Shown in pieces: positions 36,523 to 44,218 of a DNA stretch of 50,035 nucleotides. Position 1 is the stretch's first letter. Each line of letters begins with the position of its first letter. Below the pieces are notes generated by a model. It ran no database searches, had not been told where the DNA came from, and saw only the letters and a list, made by a program, of their open reading frames with translations. The translations under genes were made by a program, and so were the position numbers. This stretch comes from Desulforudis sp. (lineage in GTDB: Bacteria; Bacillota; Desulfotomaculia; Desulfotomaculales; Desulforudaceae), in assembly GCA_003604975.1 (NCBI GenBank), contig QZIR01000013.1, forward strand, positions 1 to 50,035, written 5' to 3'.

Positions 36523-37974
36523 TTATCGCCCTCCCCCTCTCGGCTTGAAGTAGCGCGCCCCGGCTACGCCGGGGGTGGTGAGTTCCTCGGGGCGCAAGAT
36601 GGCGTCCACTTCTTCACGGGTGAAAAATCCCTCCTCGACCAAGACCTCGGCCACCGGTCTCTGCATGTTCACCGCTCGCAGGACCATCTCGGCGGCTCTT
36701 TCATAGCCGAGATAGGGCACAAAGGCTGTAATCACGCCCTGGCTGGCGTCCAGAAGCCGGCGGCAGCGCCCGGCGTCGGCCTGAACGCCCCGAACGCACT
36801 TGACGGCCAGGATCTGGACAGCGCCGGTGAGGATGGTGAAGGACTGCAGGAGATTATGAGCGATGAGGGGTAGAAAGGCGTTGAGTTCGAGTTGGCCGGA
36901 CGCGGCGGCAAGGCTGACAGCCAGGTCGTTGGCCATCGTCTGGTAGGCCGCCTGCGTGACCATTTCCGGGATGACCGGATTGAACTTGCCCGGCATTATG
37001 GACGAACCGGCCTGTACGGGCGGGAGCTTAATCTCGCCCAGCCCCGCCCGGGGACCCGACGCGAGCAGGCGCAGGTCTCCGGCGATCTTCGCCAGATTAA
37101 CCGATGCGGCCTTCAAAAACCCCGACACTTCCACAAATACGTCGGCGTTTTGCGTGGCCTCGAAGGTATTCTCGGCACGTGCCAGGCCAAACCCGGTCAA
37201 CTCGCGGAGGATCTCAATGACACGGTATGTATAGCGCCGGCCGGCGTTCAGCCCCGTGCCCACGGCCGTGCCGCCCAGATTGACCTGCCGCAGCCGCTCT
37301 TCCGCTTTATAAAGCCGCCACCAGTCGCGGGCTATGGCCTCCGCCCAGGCGCCGAACTCCTGCCCCAGGGTAACCGGCACGGCCTCCTGCAGCTCGGTGC
37401 GCCCGATTTTGAGGATCGCGGCAAATTCTTTCTCTTTGGCCTGCAGCGCTCCCTGCAGCTCCGCCATGGCCTGCGCCAGTCCCCGCCCCTGTTGGATGGC
37501 GGCGACCCGCAGGGCGGTAGGATAGACATCGTTCGTGGACTGCCCCAGGTTGACGTGGTCGAGGGGATGAATGACCCTGTAATCTCCCTTTTCCCCGCCA
37601 AGAAGCTCAATGGCCCGGTTGGCAAGAACCTCGTTTACGTTCATGTTGGTTGAAGTACCGGCACCGCCCTGGAGGGCGTCGACGATGATCTGGTCGCGCC
37701 ACCGGCCTTCGGCCAATTCTTCTGCTGCCCGCATGATGGCCGCCCCCCGGCGGTCATCCAATAGCCCGGCCTCGACATTGGCCATCGCCGCCGCTTTCTT
37801 CACCAGGGCCAGCGCCCGGATAAGTCCTGGGTGGACCGCCGTCCCGGAGACGGCAAAGTTTTCCCGTGCCCTGAAGGTGTGAACACCATAGTAGGCATCC
37901 CGGGGTACAGCTACTTCACCCAGTGCGTCTTTCTCGATCCGAGTGTCAGGGGAATCCGTTATGCTGTTTTCCAA
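36523..37974 (-). CDS. aspA: Aspartate ammonia-lyase (aspartase/fumarase superfamily)
   Basis: A 483-residue protein of the aspartase/fumarase II group. The signature GSSIMPGKFNPV and the regions QGGAGTSTNMNVNEVLANRA and HPLDHVNLGQSTNDVYPTA (STND with the substrate-binding Thr/Asn) are visible. The start is TTG 37974, 11 bases after GGAGG and only 2 bp after the preceding stop. Aspartase releases ammonia from aspartate, and genes of this type recur inside [FeFe]-hydrogenase maturation operons. A link to the dithiomethylamine bridge nitrogen has been proposed but is not shown by the sequence. Fumarase cannot be excluded. Confidence 0.85.
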   Translation of the reverse strand: MENSITDSPDTRIEKDALGEVAVPRDAYYGVHTFRARENFAVSGTAVHPGLIRALALVKKAAAMANVEAGLLDDRRGAAIMRAAEELAEGRWRDQIIVDALQGGAGTSTNMNVNEVLANRAIELLGGEKGDYRVIHPLDHVNLGQSTNDVYPTALRVAAIQQGRGLAQAMAELQGALQAKEKEFAAILKIGRTELQEAVPVTLGQEFGAWAEAIARDWWRLYKAEERLRQVNLGGTAVGTGLNAGRRYTYRVIEILRELTGFGLARAENTFEATQNADVFVEVSGFLKAASVNLAKIAGDLRLLASGPRAGLGEIKLPPVQAGSSIMPGKFNPVIPEMVTQAAYQTMANDLAVSLAAASGQLELNAFLPLIAHNLLQSFTILTGAVQILAVKCVRGVQADAGRCRRLLDASQGVITAFVPYLGYERAAEMVLRAVNMQRPVAEVLVEEGFFTREEVDAILRPEELTTPGVAGARYFKPRGGGR

Positions 37975-37976
37975 GG

Positions 37977-38231
37977 TCAGGTGCGCCTCCCGGTGAAAGC
38001 GCTTTTTACCTTCACGCCCGGTAAGGCCCCGAGCTTACCCGTCAACGCGCCGACAGCGTCGGTACTCCCGTCAACGATCAGGGCGATCACCGAAAAGCCT
38101 TTCTCACGGTAGGGGATACCCATGCGACCGACGATAATGTCGGCATGTACACACAGGATTTCGTTGACCCTGGACGCCATTTCCTGCCGGTTTTCCACTA
38201 CAATGCCCAGAACACCGATCCGAGTCTCCAT
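37977..38231 (-). CDS. TM1266-type putative iron-only hydrogenase system regulator
   Basis: An 84-residue ACT-like protein (METRIGVLGIVVENRQEMAS, RVNEILCVHADIIVGRMGIP, SVIALIVDGSTDAVGALTGKLGALPGV). It matches the TM1266 family named after Thermotoga, which sits in hydrogenase maturation operons and resembles NikR C-terminal regulatory domains. It has no DNA-binding part, so it may sense a ligand for another protein. ATG 38231 is preferred over ATG 38237, which touches the ribosome binding site AGGGAGGG. It is the first gene of the maturation operon. Confidence 0.85.
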   Translation of the reverse strand: METRIGVLGIVVENRQEMASRVNEILCVHADIIVGRMGIPYREKGFSVIALIVDGSTDAVGALTGKLGALPGVKVKSAFTGRRT

Positions 38232-38244
38232 CAACATCCCTCCC

Positions 38245-38281
38245 TAAAAAAGTCAAGGCCCACCGGTAGCAAGGGTGGGCC
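38245..38281 (-). terminator. Intrinsic terminator or attenuator before the maturation operon
   Basis: On the minus strand GGCCCACC (38274-38281) pairs with GGTGGGCC (38257-38264) around a 9-base loop, then TTGACTTTTTT. The T-run ends 13 bases before the start codon and abuts the ribosome binding site of the regulator gene. It thus lies in the leader and may attenuate the operon. The 478-bp gap between this gene and hydA1 also holds the hairpin at 38518 and no other clear gene. Confidence 0.65.
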
Positions 38282-38517
38282 CGCTATCCCTTGCCTTCAG
38301 GTTTAACCCTCCACGCAGGACATCAGTATGCGTATGCAAAAAAGGCCACAACGAGTATCTGGACCTCATCACCCGGTACCTCAAGGATACCGACACTATG
38401 CGGGAGTACCTCCGAAAACGAGGAGTGCAACTGCCTACTAAAATTGCATATAGCGGTTGACAGGGTTCTATCAACCCATCGGCGCGGCAGACATGCCGGG
38501 CGTACATCGAGTAGAGT

Positions 38518-38605
38518 AACGCCGCAGTAATTGCTTGCGGCGTTATCCCTTCCACAGAACCGTACGTACGGGCCTCGTATACCCGGCGTTCGACAGTTCA
38601 TAGGT
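38518..38605 (-). other. Hairpin and possible group II intron 3'-end relic
   Basis: AACGCCGCA (38518-38526) and TGCGGCGTT (38536-38544) form a 9-bp perfect stem. Just beside it, read on the minus strand, is a segment starting GTCGAACGCCGGGTATACGA and ending CGTACGTACGGTTCTGTGG. That resembles domain V/VI of bacterial group II introns, which end in a CGTACGGTTC-type strand. The two halves of the putative domain V pair imperfectly, and no reverse transcriptase is present. Low confidence. Confidence 0.3.
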
Positions 38606-38709
38606 ATTTAGGAGCACATTTTACCCCTTTTTAGAAACAAGAATCCAGCAAATATCAAGGCTTTCCGGGTTTGAGGCGCCGCGGCTACTCCAAGGACTCC
38701 CGGTCGGAC

Positions 38710-40305
38710 CTACCCCGGGTGATTATTGGTCTTGCGGTGACCCGGAACAACATCATACCGAACTACGGGACCGCGGTTCACATAAGTGGTGTGAAGCAAC
38801 TGTTTCGCAAGTGCGCTATACGGCTCTCCCAAGAAATTCTGGTAGAGCGCCAGAACCTCGGAATTCTCATACGATGCGCGCTGAATCTCGGCTGCGTCTT
38901 TAACATAGAGAGCATCGATCCGCGCTTGGCGGATAGGATCGGTTGGCGGAACGGCCGTTCTAGGCTGGCCGCCGCCGCCGATACAGCCGCCGGAACAGGA
39001 CATGAACTCGATGAAATGCCAGCCGTTCGGGTTGCCCGCCAGCACCATGTCGCAAACGGTGCGGGCATTCTTGAGTTCATGGGCAACGGCCACGTTAACC
39101 GTCACGCCGTTAATCTGTACAGAGGCTTCCTTAATCCCGACCAAGCCGCGAACCGGCGTGAAATTCAGCAAGTCCTGCGGAGGCTGCACCCCGGTAACGA
39201 AAAAGTAAGCTGTTCTAAGCGCTGCTTCCATTACGCCGCCCGTAGCACCAAAGATAATAGCTGCACCGGTATCTTCGCCCATCAACGAATCATAGCCCTC
39301 GACCGGCAGGTTGGCAAAGTCGATGTTCCGGGCCTTGATCATGCGTGCCAACTCGCGCGTGGTCAAAACCACATCGACATCGCGGCTCACCAGAGAATTA
39401 TTCCAGTACCGGCTGGCGGCATTCATCTCAGGCCGTTGGGCTTCGAATTTCTTGGCCGTACAAGGCATGATGGATACCGAAAGGATCTTTTCGGGATTCA
39501 GTCCTCGGGCCTTAGCGTAGTAAGTTTTGGCCAAAGCTCCGAACATCTGTTGCGGCGACATGCAAGTCGAGACATTCGGAATAAGGGCAGGATAGAAATA
39601 CTCCATAAACTTAACCCAACCGGGGCTGCAGGAGGTGAACATCGGTAACGGGTACGTGCCCTTAACAACCCGCTTGAGAAATTCTGTGGCCTCCTCCATA
39701 ATTGTGAGGTCAGCGGTAAAGTTGGTATCAAGGACGGCATCAAAGCCGAGACGGCGCAGCGCCGCCACCTGCTGACCCGCTACCCATGTTCCGGGAGCAA
39801 GCCCGAACTCTTCCCCAAGAGCCACCCGGGTGGCTGGTGCAGTCTGAACAACTACATGGTAATCGGGGCTGGCCAAGGCATCGAAAACCACCGCGGTCTC
39901 GTCCCGCTCCCGGATGGCGGGGAGGCCATGTTTACCGGGACATACAAGGGCACACTGCCCGCAATTAACACAAACAATCTCTTGCGCCACCTTCTTATCC
40001 CAAAATCCTAAAACCGTCTGAACCTCGTTGCAAACACGGACGCACGCATCACAACTACCACGCAAACAAAACTCCTGGTAGTAAACAATAGACGGATTGT
40101 CAGGAGCAATCGGTACGACGTCGGCCGATGCCAGAGTTGAGGCATAGCCCACAGCAGGTGCAACAAGACCACCAGCAGGTGCAACAAGACCACCCAAAGT
40201 AACACCCGCAAGACTGGCTAACCCCAAACCGCCCATGAGCTTTAAAAAAGACCGCCGGGTCAATTCCTTTCGGGTTTCCTCCTTGGTAAACAGATCTTCA
40301 GACAT
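38710..40305 (-). CDS. Exported [FeFe]-hydrogenase (HydA1), Tat signal
   Basis: A 531-residue protein with a Tat signal (LTRRSFLKLMGG, residues 15-26). A duplicated GGLVAPA motif follows at residues 38-51. Two 4Fe-4S sites come next. The first has unusual spacing (C80-x4-C85-x2-C88-x3-C92). The second is CVNCGQCALVC. The H-cluster motifs read TSCSPGW, MPCTAKKFE and MSCSGGCIGGGGQP. The C-terminus is a fused small-subunit-like tail (YENSEVLALYQNFLGEPYSALAKQLLHTTY). It should oxidise or produce H2 outside the cytoplasm. It is most like the hydA4 product, and no electron-transfer subunit stands beside it. Part of its 5' end is tandemly duplicated upstream. Confidence 0.92.
   Translation of the reverse strand: MSEDLFTKEETRKELTRRSFLKLMGGLGLASLAGVTLGGLVAPAGGLVAPAVGYASTLASADVVPIAPDNPSIVYYQEFCLRGSCDACVRVCNEVQTVLGFWDKKVAQEIVCVNCGQCALVCPGKHGLPAIRERDETAVVFDALASPDYHVVVQTAPATRVALGEEFGLAPGTWVAGQQVAALRRLGFDAVLDTNFTADLTIMEEATEFLKRVVKGTYPLPMFTSCSPGWVKFMEYFYPALIPNVSTCMSPQQMFGALAKTYYAKARGLNPEKILSVSIMPCTAKKFEAQRPEMNAASRYWNNSLVSRDVDVVLTTRELARMIKARNIDFANLPVEGYDSLMGEDTGAAIIFGATGGVMEAALRTAYFFVTGVQPPQDLLNFTPVRGLVGIKEASVQINGVTVNVAVAHELKNARTVCDMVLAGNPNGWHFIEFMSCSGGCIGGGGQPRTAVPPTDPIRQARIDALYVKDAAEIQRASYENSEVLALYQNFLGEPYSALAKQLLHTTYVNRGPVVRYDVVPGHRKTNNHPG
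40150..40195 (-). repeat. 21-bp tandem repeat inside the hydA1 signal region
   Basis: The unit GCAGGTGCAACAAGACCACC (one base short of the full 21) occurs twice in a row on the + strand. In the protein it doubles GGLVAPA in the stretch just after the hydrophobic core of the Tat signal, lengthening it by seven residues. Confidence 0.75.
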
Positions 40306-40408
40306 TTAATCAACCCCTCTCCTTAAATAAGACCGCCGGTCAATTCCTTTCGGGTTTCCTCCTTGGCAAACAGATCTTCAGACATTTAATCAACCCCTCT
40401 CCTTAAAT
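40248..40408 (-). repeat. Tandem duplication of the hydA1 start region
   Basis: An 81-bp unit (40248-40328) is repeated as an 80-bp unit (40329-40408) with very few differences. Each copy holds the ribosome binding site and the first 17 codons of hydA1. The upstream copy lacks one base in the Arg-Arg region (CCGCCGGT against CCGCCGGGT). Confidence 0.9.
40323..40385 (-). CDS. Upstream 20-codon ORF made by the duplication
   Basis: The upstream copy of the hydA1 start reads MSEDLFAKEETRKELTGGLI and stops at TAA (40323-40325). A one-base deletion changes the Tat motif RRSFLK to GGLI and brings the stop. It carries the same GGAGAGGGGTTG ribosome binding site as hydA1, and its stop lies 17 bases before the hydA1 ATG. 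It could be translated and affect hydA1 initiation, or be a neutral by-product. Confidence 0.5.
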   Translation of the reverse strand: MSEDLFAKEETRKELTGGLI

Positions 40409-40416
40409 CTTAAATA

Positions 40417-41029
40417 AAGATACCCTGAATCCGTGATCCTGTTTGCTTGAAATACCTAGAAATCGGGCCTTATCTCGCGTATAAACATCGCCGTGGGTGA
40501 TAAGGGGGGTATTCACCCCGGGGACTTTGGTTTTGTCCAGACGTCGGGCCGGCTCCGTCCGGGCCTTGAGTTCCGGCGTGTTGTTTATCCCTGCGCGACA
40601 GCCGGCACGCCTGCGGGTTTCGCTACGCTCTGGGCGTCGAACCCTCCAGCACCCGGAAGTTCTCCACGAAGAACAGGATGACCAGGAGCGCGCCGATGAG
40701 CAAACCGAGGAAGCCCACCCACTCCATGAGAAACTTTGCTTCGGCAAAGCTTGACTTTCGTGGCTTGTATTTTCGCTGGTTAAATAATCAAATAATAACA
40801 GATGCGCTGTTGTTTTGTAAAGCCCCTGTTGTAATTTTCGTACTCACTAAAGCTAACCCTGCGACGGGAGTTAATTCTTCTTTGGACTGCTCAATGATGA
40901 ATTTCACGCGTACACCCCGCTGGTGAAATATTTGGTAGCGAATATGTGCCTATTATCTCTATTATACGCGAGATAAGGCCCGATTTCTAGGTATTTCAAG
41001 CAAACAGGATCACGGATTCAGGGTATCTT
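40417..41029. mobile_element. 613-bp segment bounded by 68-bp perfect inverted repeats
   Basis: The left arm 40417-40484 (AAGATACCCTGAATCCGTGA...CGCGTATAA) and the right arm 40962-41029 are exact reverse complements over 68 bases. The 477-bp inside has no transposase; it is GC-rich on the left and AT-rich on the right. No target duplication is evident. It lies between hydA1 (minus) and the hydA2/hydA3 operon (plus). Either a non-autonomous transposon or an invertible segment fits. It makes up over half of the 1156-bp gap. Confidence 0.75.
40623..40727 (-). CDS. Possible small membrane protein inside the inverted-repeat segment
   Basis: A 34-codon frame reads MEWVGFLGLLIGALLVILFF then VENFRVLEGSTPRA: one clean transmembrane helix with a short charged tail. 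No clear ribosome binding site precedes it; a hairpin GCTTTGC-CGAA-GCAAAGT lies just before the ATG. It may be a fragment of a larger gene or a real micro-protein. Function unknown. Confidence 0.3.
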   Translation of the reverse strand: MEWVGFLGLLIGALLVILFFVENFRVLEGSTPRA

Positions 41030-41104
41030 ATTCCAACTTGGCGCGGGGCAATGAAAATGTCGCGGCCGATAATAAACTGATCCAGGAATGATTGGCACGA
41101 ATCC

Positions 41105-41153
41105 GGCAGCTGAAGCCGCCGAAACCTGGCGACCCCGATTTGTGGGGAGGTCG
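41105..41153 (+). other. Hairpin pair in the hydA2/hydA3 operon leader
   Basis: GGCAGC-TGAA-GCCGCC (41105-41120, one mismatch) resembles the first hairpin of the RNA candidates at 29744 and 46457. A second hairpin follows: CGACCCC (41130-41136) with GGGG-A-GGTCG (41144-41153). The region up to the terminator at 41332 is AT-rich and holds no gene. Confidence 0.4.
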
Positions 41154-41331
41154 TCCGGCAGAATAAATAATAAATTAAGTAAAAATGTTTTTGAAACAGC
41201 AGGATATTATCCGTGAACAGCGAACCGATTTATAGATAAAACTAGACGGATAAAACGGATAACCGGAACAGCAGTAGTACGAAGCTATTGTTTTCCGTGA
41301 TCACGTAAACCCGAAAAATTAAAAGCGAACA

Positions 41332-41387
41332 AAAGACCACGAAGGTCGGCCGAAAGGTACCGAAGGCTTTCGTGGTCTTTCTTTTTT
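41332..41387 (+). terminator. Strong terminator in the leader of the MvhD-type/hydA2/hydA3 operon
   Basis: A 12-bp perfect stem, AAAGACCACGAA (41332-41343) and TTCGTGGTCTTT (41369-41380), followed by CTTTTTT. It lies 75 bp before the first gene and after at least 300 bp of non-coding sequence. No other gene is upstream on this strand, so the terminator most likely attenuates this operon. Confidence 0.75.
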
Positions 41388-41461
41388 GGGGGTGAGGTTG
41401 GGAAGACCGAAAGGTTGTTCGCGGGCCGAGGGACAGGTATGGCAGGAAGGAGTGGACAGCG

Positions 41462-42286
41462 ATGGCGGACGGTTTTGAGCCAAAGATTATCGGATTTCTA
41501 TGTAACTGGTGCAGCTACGGCGGGGCGGACTTGGCCGGGGTAAGCCGGTTTCAGTATCCGCCCAATATCCGGGTGGTCAGGGTAATGTGCTCCGGGAGGA
41601 TTCACCCGAGCTTTGTCTTTAAGGCATTATTGCACGGGGCTGACGGCGTCCTCGTCGGCGGTTGTCATCCCGGCGACTGTCACTATGTTAAGGGAAATTA
41701 TTATACGGAGCGGCGGATCAGGATAATGAGGCGGCTGTTGGAGTGGCTGGGTATTGAGCGCGAACGGCTTTGGGTGCGCTGGATATCCGCGGGGGAGGGC
41801 AGCCGGTTTGCGAGCACCGTGACCGAGTATACGGCCTTCTTGCGGGAACTCGGTCCGAACACCCGGCGTGTTGCAGATGCGGACTACGAGGACCTGGCAC
41901 GGGTGGCGTCGGCCATGGGGTCAGTTGGCCGGCTGGTGCTGGAAGAAGATGTGTGCATGGTGGAATTGGCGAAGTATTTTCTGGAATATACACAGCGAGA
42001 GTCCTGCGCCGAATGCATCCCTTGCCGTATTGGCACCAAGCGTCTCCTGGAGGTTTTGGAGAGGGTGGTGCAAGGAGAGGCGGCTGAAAACGAGTTTGCT
42101 CTATTAGAAGAAGTAGGCGCGGCGATAGGGCGGTCGGCGAAGTGCGATCTGGGCCGGATCGCGGGCCGAGCGGTGGCGGACGTGGCGAAATACGGCCGTG
42201 ATGAGCTTAAAGCGCATCTCCAGGGTACGTGTTTGGCTACCGTGGAAGCCAACCGGGATTGGCAGGCCCTCGTCGGTTCCTTATAA
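41462..42286 (+). CDS. Fusion of MvhD-type hydrogenase iron-sulfur subunit and NuoF C-terminal 4Fe-4S domain
   Basis: A 274-residue cytoplasmic protein; ATG behind AAGGAGTGG. Residues 8-133 are an MvhD/FrhD domain with Cys 14, 17, 43, 68 and 73 ([40 protein letters not shown]), the [2Fe-2S] unit that links Mvh hydrogenase to heterodisulfide reductase HdrA. Residues about 154-240 are the C-terminal domain of NuoF/HydB ([20 protein letters not shown] then [10 protein letters not shown]) with Cys 182, 185, 188 and 228, the spacing of the N3 4Fe-4S cluster. The FMN/NADH-binding part of NuoF is absent. It is followed by hydA2 and hydA3, so a role as electron bridge from [FeFe]-hydrogenase to an Hdr-like partner is inferred. 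Confidence 0.88.
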   Translation: MADGFEPKIIGFLCNWCSYGGADLAGVSRFQYPPNIRVVRVMCSGRIHPSFVFKALLHGADGVLVGGCHPGDCHYVKGNYYTERRIRIMRRLLEWLGIERERLWVRWISAGEGSRFASTVTEYTAFLRELGPNTRRVADADYEDLARVASAMGSVGRLVLEEDVCMVELAKYFLEYTQRESCAECIPCRIGTKRLLEVLERVVQGEAAENEFALLEEVGAAIGRSAKCDLGRIAGRAVADVAKYGRDELKAHLQGTCLATVEANRDWQALVGSL

Positions 42287-42432
42287 GCGACCCGGGGAGG
42301 ATAGCCGGTAATTTGGCAGCGGAATCCGCGGGCTGCTGTTGTAATGATACGAAGCCTATGCGCGGGGTGGATACTCAAAAACTAATAAATCGAATGCGAT
42401 ATACGGACTGCCGTTGTTAAGGAGGCGGAGAT

Positions 42433-44181
42433 ATGGGAAGGGTCAGGTTGGTTATAGACCGGCAAGCGATTGAAGTGGAATCCGGAACGACCATCCTGGA
42501 AGCTGCGGCCCGGGTGGGGAGTAAGATTCCCACCCTCTGTTACCTTGAAGGTATCAACGAGGTGGGGGCCTGTCGTATCTGTGTGGTCGATGTTAAAGGG
42601 AAGAAGGAGTTTGCTACGGCCTGCAACACGCCGGTCGAGGACGGGATGGAGGTGCGCACCAACACGCCGGCCTTGCGTGCCGCCCGCCGCGCGACAGTGG
42701 AGATGATCCTATCAGATCATCCTATGGAGTGCCTGACCTGTATTCGTAACGGCAACTGCGAGTTGCAGACATTGGCCTCTCAGTTGAATGTACGCACGGT
42801 TCGGATGAGCGGGGCCACACATGCCGATCTGCCGTGCGATGACTCCACCTCCGGTATCGTACGTGACCCGCGGAAGTGCATCTTTTGTCAGCGCTGTGTC
42901 AGTGTTTGTTCAGATGTTCAGGGCGTCGGTGCGATTGAATTGCAGGGCCACGGTTTTGAGGCGTTTATCGGTCCGCCGCCTAACCTTAAGCTGGATGAAA
43001 CGCGGTGCGTGCAATGTGGTCAGTGCGCGCTGGTCTGTCCCACGGGGGCGATTACCGAAAAGGATGAAACCGACAAGGTTTGGGCGGCGCTCTTTGACCC
43101 GCGGAAATACGTCGTGGTGCAGACGGCACCAGCGACACACGTCACCATCGGGGAAATGTTCGGCCTGCCGGTCGGAACCGATATCACCGGGAAGATGGTG
43201 GCCGCTTTGCGGCGGCTGGGCTTCGACGCGGTGTTTGACACCAACTTCACCGCCGACCTGACCATCATGGAGGAAGGTTCCGAGCTGATCAAGCGCTTAA
43301 CCGAAGGGGGCGCACTCCCCCAATTGACCTCCTGCAGCCCGGGCTGGATCAAGTACGTAGAGCATTTTTACCCTAAACTCTTACCGCACGTTTCTTCCTG
43401 TAAGTCGCCCCAACAGATGTTCGGGGCGATCGCCAAAACGTATTTCGCCGAAAAGACCAGCCGGGATCCCGCCAGCATCTTCGTGGTGTCGGTGATGCCC
43501 TGTACCGCCAAGAAGTTCGAGGCGGCGCGACCGGAGATGGACACGGCGAAGCGCTACTGGAACAATTCCCACATCAGTCAAGACGTTGACGTTGTACTGA
43601 CGTCGCGGGAACTTGGGCGGATGATCAGGCGTACGGGGATCGATTTTGCCGTTTTGCCGGACGACGAGTACGATGAGCCGTTGGGCATCTCCACCGGAGC
43701 GGCAGCGATCTTCGGCGCTACCGGCGGGGTAATGGAAGCGGCTCTGCGCACGGGTTACGAACTGGTTACCGGTAAGACCCTTGAGCAAATCGATTTTCAG
43801 GAGGTGCGTGGCCTTGAGGGGATTAAGGAGGCGGTAGTGCCGTTGAACGGGGTTAACTTAAAGGTGATGGTGGCGCATGGATTGCATAACGCCCGTCACG
43901 TCATGGAAAGGCTGAAGGCCGGAGAACTCAAGGATTACCACTTTATTGAAATCATGTGCTGTCCGGGCGGGTGTATCGGGGGCGGCGGCCAGCCGATCCC
44001 GACGGATACGGAAGCAAGGCAGAACCGGATCGAGGGACTCTACCAGGTGGACGCGGTGATGAAGTACCGGAAGTCGCACGAAAATCCGGCGGTGAAGACG
44101 CTCTACGAGGAATTCCTTGGGAAACCCTTGGGCCATCGGTCGCACGAACTGCTTCATACCCGATATGTACCCAGACCGTAA
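42433..44181 (+). CDS. Cytoplasmic [FeFe]-hydrogenase HydA2 (CpI-like architecture)
   Basis: A 582-residue protein with ATG behind AAGGAGGCGG and no signal peptide. N-terminal [2Fe-2S] domain: Cys 36, 47, 50, 64. His-ligated 4Fe-4S: His 96, Cys 100, 103, 109. Two 4Fe-4S sites: Cys 149, 152, 155, 159 and 192, 195, 198, 202. H-cluster motifs: TSCSPGW (Cys 301, Ser 302), MPCTAKKFE (Cys 357), EIMCCPGGCIGGGGQP (Cys 510, 514). The C-terminal tail reads SHENPAVKTLYEEFLGKPLGHRSHELLHTRY. This is the modular layout of Clostridium CpI and of the HydA subunit of bifurcating hydrogenases. The neighbours with MvhD-type and NuoF-type domains suggest a multi-subunit enzyme. Confidence 0.95.
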   Translation: MGRVRLVIDRQAIEVESGTTILEAAARVGSKIPTLCYLEGINEVGACRICVVDVKGKKEFATACNTPVEDGMEVRTNTPALRAARRATVEMILSDHPMECLTCIRNGNCELQTLASQLNVRTVRMSGATHADLPCDDSTSGIVRDPRKCIFCQRCVSVCSDVQGVGAIELQGHGFEAFIGPPPNLKLDETRCVQCGQCALVCPTGAITEKDETDKVWAALFDPRKYVVVQTAPATHVTIGEMFGLPVGTDITGKMVAALRRLGFDAVFDTNFTADLTIMEEGSELIKRLTEGGALPQLTSCSPGWIKYVEHFYPKLLPHVSSCKSPQQMFGAIAKTYFAEKTSRDPASIFVVSVMPCTAKKFEAARPEMDTAKRYWNNSHISQDVDVVLTSRELGRMIRRTGIDFAVLPDDEYDEPLGISTGAAAIFGATGGVMEAALRTGYELVTGKTLEQIDFQEVRGLEGIKEAVVPLNGVNLKVMVAHGLHNARHVMERLKAGELKDYHFIEIMCCPGGCIGGGGQPIPTDTEARQNRIEGLYQVDAVMKYRKSHENPAVKTLYEEFLGKPLGHRSHELLHTRYVPRP

Positions 44182-44218
44182 CGGGGTGAAGCCATTTTTC
44201 CTGGAGGAGGTTGAAAAT

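Noticed and set aside
38275-38460. 61-codon frame reading NEYLDLITRYLKDTDTMREYL
   Set aside because: It looks helical, but it overlaps the attenuator region, has no ribosome binding site and no known family; kept out as unsupported.
38671-39648. Open frame (325 codons) opposite hydA1
   Set aside because: The minus-strand frame has all hydrogenase motifs; the + frame has none.
40248-40408. CRISPR-like repeat pair
   Set aside because: Two long copies in direct tandem without spacers; it is a duplication of the hydA1 start. No CRISPR array was seen anywhere in the window.
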